Source: Porticoccus hydrocarbonoclasticus MCTG13d (GTDB taxonomy: Bacteria; Pseudomonadota; Gammaproteobacteria; Pseudomonadales; Porticoccaceae). From it: a DNA stretch of 64,000 bases. Every line of letters starts with the position of its first letter. The first letter of the stretch is position 1. Location: NCBI RefSeq assembly GCF_000744735.1, contig NZ_JQMM01000001.1, positions 310,001 to 374,000 of the forward strand, in the 5' to 3' direction. A program made the translations under genes and the position numbers. The notes under the pieces were generated by a model. That model searched no databases. It was not told the DNA's origin and worked only from the letters and a program-made list of their open reading frames with translations. Positions 60,858 through 64,000 of the stretch are shown here, in pieces.

Positions 60858-62135
60858 GTGTACGTCGAACAAGCAGACCGTCAACAGTTGCAACGCTGGC
60901 AAGAAGAGCTTTCTGCCAACCACCGGAGCTTTGTCTCCAGCAAGCTTAATCTCGATCTGACCCGGGGCAAGCCCTCAGCAAACCAATTATCACTGGCCGA
61001 TGCACTGGATGGCATCCTGCAGGGAAATTATGTTTCGGACGAGGGCGTGGATACCCGCAATTACGGCGGACTGGACGGTTTGCCGGCCATGCGCCAACTG
61101 GCGGCAGAAATCCTCGGCGTAAAATCTGACGAAATCATAGTGGGGGGCAATAGCAGCCTGACCCTGATGTATTTCAGTGTCCTGTTTGCCTGGCAGTTTG
61201 GTTTGAACGGCCCGGACTCGGCCTGGCGACATGAAGAAACCGTCAAGTTTCTCTGCCCCGTACCCGGTTATGACCGTCACTTTGCCATCTGCGAGGAATT
61301 TGGCATTGAAATGGTCAACGTGCCAATGAATGAGGACGGCCCGGATATGGACGTAGTTGAGGCCCTGCTCCGCAATGACAGCAGCATCAAGGGAATCTGG
61401 TGTGTACCCAAATACTCAAATCCCACCGGCTGCATTTACAGCGCTGCGACCATCGAACGGCTGGCCGGACTGGGGACTATCGCGGCCACGAACTTCCGAG
61501 TTTTCTATGACAACGCCTACGCAGTTCACGACCTTGTGGACAAGCCTGCCGAACTGGCCAATATACGGAAATTCTGTGAAAAACATGGCACCGGAGATAG
61601 CGTACTGCAGTTCGGATCGACCTCCAAGGTGACTTTCGCCGGTGCAGGAGTGGCATTTATGGCGGGTAGCAAAACGAATTTAGGTGCCATAAAAAAGCAT
61701 CTGGGGATTGCCACTATCGGGCCGGATAAGGTCAACCAGCTTCGGCATCTGAAGATGATTGGTACTATGACGGAACTGCGCAGCCACATGGCCCGACATG
61801 CCGAGCTCCTGCGACCGCGCTTTGCCTGCGTGCTGAAACACCTTGAAGAAAACTTCCGCGATTCTGACCTGGGAGACTGGAGCTCACCCGATGGCGGTTA
61901 CTTTATTTCTTTCGATACCCGCCCCGGGCTGGCCAACGCCGTTATCCAGCTGGCTGCAGACGCGGGGGTCAAACTCACCCCGGCGGGCGCCACCTTCCCC
62001 TACGGCAAAGACCCGGACGATAAAAATATCCGACTGGCACCGTCATTCCCCACCGTTGAGGATATCGATCACGCCATGGCCGTATTCTGTAATGCCGTGA
62101 AACTGGCCTCTGTGAACCAACAACTCGCGGCCTGA
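60858..62135 (+). CDS. PLP-dependent aminotransferase class I/II (aspartate aminotransferase-like)
   Basis: 425 residues, GTG start with AGAGGA 7 bp upstream. LDLTRGKPSANQLSLADALDG and YGGLDGLPAMRQLAAEILGV form the substrate entrance, CVPKYSNPTGCIYS binds PLP, and the Schiff-base lysine is in FGSTSKVTFAGAGVAF. SFPTVEDIDHAMAVFCNA ends the domain. It belongs to the MocR-like aminotransferases without a DNA-binding domain. The reaction is transamination between an amino acid and a 2-oxo acid; the specificity is not predicted. A TATAAT at 60778-60783 is a possible -10. It appears to be outside the glycan cluster. Confidence 0.88.
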   Translation: MYVEQADRQQLQRWQEELSANHRSFVSSKLNLDLTRGKPSANQLSLADALDGILQGNYVSDEGVDTRNYGGLDGLPAMRQLAAEILGVKSDEIIVGGNSSLTLMYFSVLFAWQFGLNGPDSAWRHEETVKFLCPVPGYDRHFAICEEFGIEMVNVPMNEDGPDMDVVEALLRNDSSIKGIWCVPKYSNPTGCIYSAATIERLAGLGTIAATNFRVFYDNAYAVHDLVDKPAELANIRKFCEKHGTGDSVLQFGSTSKVTFAGAGVAFMAGSKTNLGAIKKHLGIATIGPDKVNQLRHLKMIGTMTELRSHMARHAELLRPRFACVLKHLEENFRDSDLGDWSSPDGGYFISFDTRPGLANAVIQLAADAGVKLTPAGATFPYGKDPDDKNIRLAPSFPTVEDIDHAMAVFCNAVKLASVNQQLAA

Positions 62136-62150
62136 ACGCCTGACATCAGA

Positions 62151-62174
62151 AAGGGCAGCGCAAGCTGCCCTTTT
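62151..62174. terminator. Strong bidirectional intrinsic terminator
   Basis: AAGGGCAGC at 62151-62159, loop GCAA at 62160-62163, GCTGCCCTT at 62164-62172, then further T: a perfect 9-bp stem with a GNRA-type tetraloop. It lies between the convergent aminotransferase and DUF1820 genes and can serve both. Confidence 0.9.
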
Positions 62175-62199
62175 TATTCAGCAAACAGGTACCTGTTAA

Positions 62200-62541
62200 C
62201 TAGCGATCGCCTTTTGGTTTGGGTGCAATACCCGGATAGGGGAAAGGGGTGACATTACCGGCGCCGCCCTTCGCCTCGATAATTTTACAGGAACCTTCTT
62301 TTTCCACTTCATCAATGCGAACAACTGAATGCAGCGGAATAAAACTCCGCTTGACAGAGGAAAACTCGTTCTTCAGTTTTTCTTCGGAAGGGTCGACAAT
62401 CATCTGGGAGCGCTCACCAAACACAAACTCCTCGACTTCCAGAAACCCCCACAAATCACTTTGGTAGACTTGCCGGGCATAGATTTCGTACACCTGACCC
62501 TGATTGAAAAATACAATTTTGTAAATGGGGGTTGATGCCAT
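62200..62541 (-). CDS. DUF1820 family protein
   Basis: 113 residues. IYKIVFFNQGQVYEIYARQVYQSDLWGFLEVEEFVFGE and HSVVRIDEVEKEGSCKI match the DUF1820 family of small proteins common in gammaproteobacteria, known only by sequence. No signal peptide or membrane segment; probably cytoplasmic. It is divergent from miaB and convergent with the aminotransferase. Confidence 0.9.
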   Translation of the reverse strand: MASTPIYKIVFFNQGQVYEIYARQVYQSDLWGFLEVEEFVFGERSQMIVDPSEEKLKNEFSSVKRSFIPLHSVVRIDEVEKEGSCKIIEAKGGAGNVTPFPYPGIAPKPKGDR

Positions 62542-62691
62542 ACAGGTTGCCTGTTCACCGGTTTATCAAGGGCGCGAAAGAATACCACAATCTGCACAAA
62601 TTTCACCCGATCAGACCACACCCTGTGGGATTAACCACTGACGACCGTTATACTGTGCGGCCGCGCCAAGTGTATCCATAACCAGTAATTT

Positions 62692-64000
62692 ATGTCCGAG
62701 CCAAAAATCAAAAAATTGCACATTGTCACCCATGGCTGCCAGATGAATGAATACGATTCATCACGCATGCGTGATCTGCTGGGCGACAGCCACCAGATGG
62801 TGGCAACAGACAACCCGGAAGAAGCCGACGTACTGTTACTGAACACCTGCTCAATCCGGGAAAAAGCCCAGGAAAAGGTTTTTCACCAGCTCGGCCGCTG
62901 GAAACACCTCAAAGCCCGCAACCCGGAACTGGTCATCGGGGTTGGCGGCTGTGTCGCCAGCCAGGAGGGTGACGCCATTGCCAGACGTGCACCTTTTGTG
63001 GATCTGGTGTTTGGCCCGCAGACATTGCATCGGTTGCCGGAAATGCTGGCCGAAAGAAAGCAGCGAGACGGCACCACCATCGTCGATATCAGCTTCCCGG
63101 AGATTGAGAAATTTGACCGGCTGCCTCAGCCGGACGCCGATGGCGTCACTGCCTTCGTTTCGATTATGGAAGGCTGCTCCAAATACTGCACCTTCTGTGT
63201 TGTGCCGTATACAAGAGGTGAGGAAGTCAGCCGCCCGGCTGCAGATGTACTCGCGGAAGTGGCTCATCTCGCTGGCCAGGGCGTGCGGGAAGTCAATTTG
63301 CTGGGACAGAATGTCAATGCCTACCGCGGCAGCATGCCTGACGGAAACCTCTGCGACCTGGCGGAGCTGATTGGCTATGTGGCAGGAATTGAAGGCATTG
63401 ACCGTATTCGCTATACCACCTCCCACCCGGTGGAGTTTTCAGACAGTCTCATTGCGGCCTATGCTGAAGTGCCCGAGCTGGTCAGCCACCTTCACCTACC
63501 GGTGCAAAGTGGCTCGGACCGAATTCTGGCGGCAATGAAACGTGGCCACACCGTACTCGAATACAAATCAAAAATTCGCAAGCTGCGCCGGATCAGACCG
63601 GATATCAGCATTTCATCGGACTTCATCATTGGTTTTCCCGGTGAGACCGAGAAGGATTTCGAGGATACCCTCAAGCTGATTCAGGATATCGGCTTTGATC
63701 ACAGCTTCAGCTTTGTGTACAGCGCCCGACCGGGAACACCGGCAGCCGATCTCCCCGATAGCACGCCCGAAAGCATCAAGAAGCAACGACTGCAAATCCT
63801 GCAAAGCAGGATCAGCCAGCATGCCACAAGCATTAGTGAGCAAATGGTCGGTACCGAACAGACCATCCTGATCACCGGCATTTCAAAGAAAGATCCCGGC
63901 CAGTTGCAGGGCCGCACCGAAAACAACCGGGTCGTCAATTTCCCAGCCACCGACCATCAACTGATAGGTGCGTTTGCCAGGGTGAGCATTATCGAGGCTT
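62692..64000 (+). CDS. miaB: tRNA-2-methylthio-N6-dimethylallyladenosine synthase MiaB, partial (3' end outside window)
   Basis: About 436 residues are visible from the ATG at 62692 to the window edge; the family is about 440-475 residues, so only the end of the TRAM domain is missing. N-terminal cluster cysteines Cys16 ([11 protein letters not shown]) and Cys53 (NTCSIREKA), third in GGCVASQEG; the radical-SAM motif is [20 protein letters not shown] (CxxxCxxC). [13 protein letters not shown] and [10 protein letters not shown] are typical of methylthiotransferases. It adds the 2-methylthio group to i6A37 of tRNAs using two Fe4S4 clusters. TATACT at 62649-62654 may belong to its promoter. Confidence 0.97.
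   Translation, partial: MSEPKIKKLHIVTHGCQMNEYDSSRMRDLLGDSHQMVATDNPEEADVLLLNTCSIREKAQEKVFHQLGRWKHLKARNPELVIGVGGCVASQEGDAIARRAPFVDLVFGPQTLHRLPEMLAERKQRDGTTIVDISFPEIEKFDRLPQPDADGVTAFVSIMEGCSKYCTFCVVPYTRGEEVSRPAADVLAEVAHLAGQGVREVNLLGQNVNAYRGSMPDGNLCDLAELIGYVAGIEGIDRIRYTTSHPVEFSDSLIAAYAEVPELVSHLHLPVQSGSDRILAAMKRGHTVLEYKSKIRKLRRIRPDISISSDFIIGFPGETEKDFEDTLKLIQDIGFDHSFSFVYSARPGTPAADLPDSTPESIKKQRLQILQSRISQHATSISEQMVGTEQTILITGISKKDPGQLQGRTENNRVVNFPATDHQLIGAFARVSIIEA

Noticed and set aside
1-64000. CRISPR arrays, tRNA or rRNA genes, insertion sequences
   Set aside because: I looked for regular repeats, tRNA-like cloverleaf stretches and transposase frames and saw none.

Overview
The window reads as chromosomal DNA of a marine-type gammaproteobacterium. 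MiaB, an HflK/HflC pair, a DUF1820 protein and a complete exosortase A (XrtA, EpsH1-type) exopolysaccharide locus all fit this, but the genus cannot be fixed from the sequence alone. Almost the whole window is one large surface-glycan island with accessory insertions.

Layout. (1) 1-8290: a partial membrane protein and a secreted trypsin-like protease on the minus strand. Divergent from them is the exosortase A-associated small-molecule operon: AMP-forming ligase, PLP decarboxylase, acyl carrier protein, two alpha/beta-hydrolase-fold proteins and an asparagine-synthetase-like enzyme that lacks the N-terminal cysteine. (2) 8435-17046: a mosaic accessory block with an acyltransferase-3 protein, an unfamiliar protein with an HMHPH motif, two tandem paralogous QueC-like PP-loop enzymes in AT-rich DNA, a sugar-transfer-type ATP-grasp protein, two NodB polysaccharide deacetylases and a TPR protein. 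(3) 17336-23215: a plus-strand operon with a Wzx-type flippase, sulfotransferase, polysaccharide pyruvyltransferase-family protein, an ATP-grasp/low-molecular-weight-phosphatase fusion and an alpha/beta hydrolase. (4) 23277-27920: HflC, HflK and a large diheme beta-propeller protein resembling the hydrazine synthase alpha subunit. (5) 47853 down to 28015: an almost gap-free ~20-kb minus-strand operon. It holds polysaccharide export lipoprotein, chain-length protein, tyrosine autokinase, outer-membrane beta-barrel, WecB, deacetylase, FemAB protein, glycosyltransferase, exosortase A/EpsI, glycosyltransferase, amidotransferase 1, two further glycosyltransferases, a CapK-like ligase, an O-antigen-ligase-like protein and a GT2. 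(6) 48328-55901: the initiating sugar transferase, the PrsR/PrsK two-component pair (sigma-54 activator and sensor kinase), and a WbpP/WbpO-like pair for UDP-GalNAcA-type sugars. (7) 56076-59104: a sigma-54 promoter followed by a Tat-signal protein, PqqD-like protein, HprK-like kinase and nucleotidyltransferase (the uncharacterised 'HPr-rel-A' cassette). A 12-bp hairpin lies around the PqqD start codon. (8) 59135-64000: a small membrane protein, the XrtA-associated secretion ATPase, an aminotransferase with a strong terminator, a DUF1820 protein and the 5' part of miaB.

How it fits together. UDP-GlcNAc-derived sugars (WecB, WbpO/WbpP-like) are loaded on lipid by the 48328 transferase and extended by at least five glycosyltransferases. 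They are modified by deacetylases, acyltransferase, sulfotransferase, pyruvyltransferase and amide-forming ligases. Flipping, chain-length control and export follow through the 17336 flippase and the 44586-47853 proteins. XrtA should cleave PEP-CTERM proteins and join them to this system, but no PEP-CTERM substrate is encoded in the window. PrsK/PrsR probably fires the sigma-54 promoter at 56076, placing the Tat-protein/PqqD/HprK cassette in the exosortase regulon. That cassette and the tandem QueC-like/ATP-grasp block are the best candidates for undescribed biology here.
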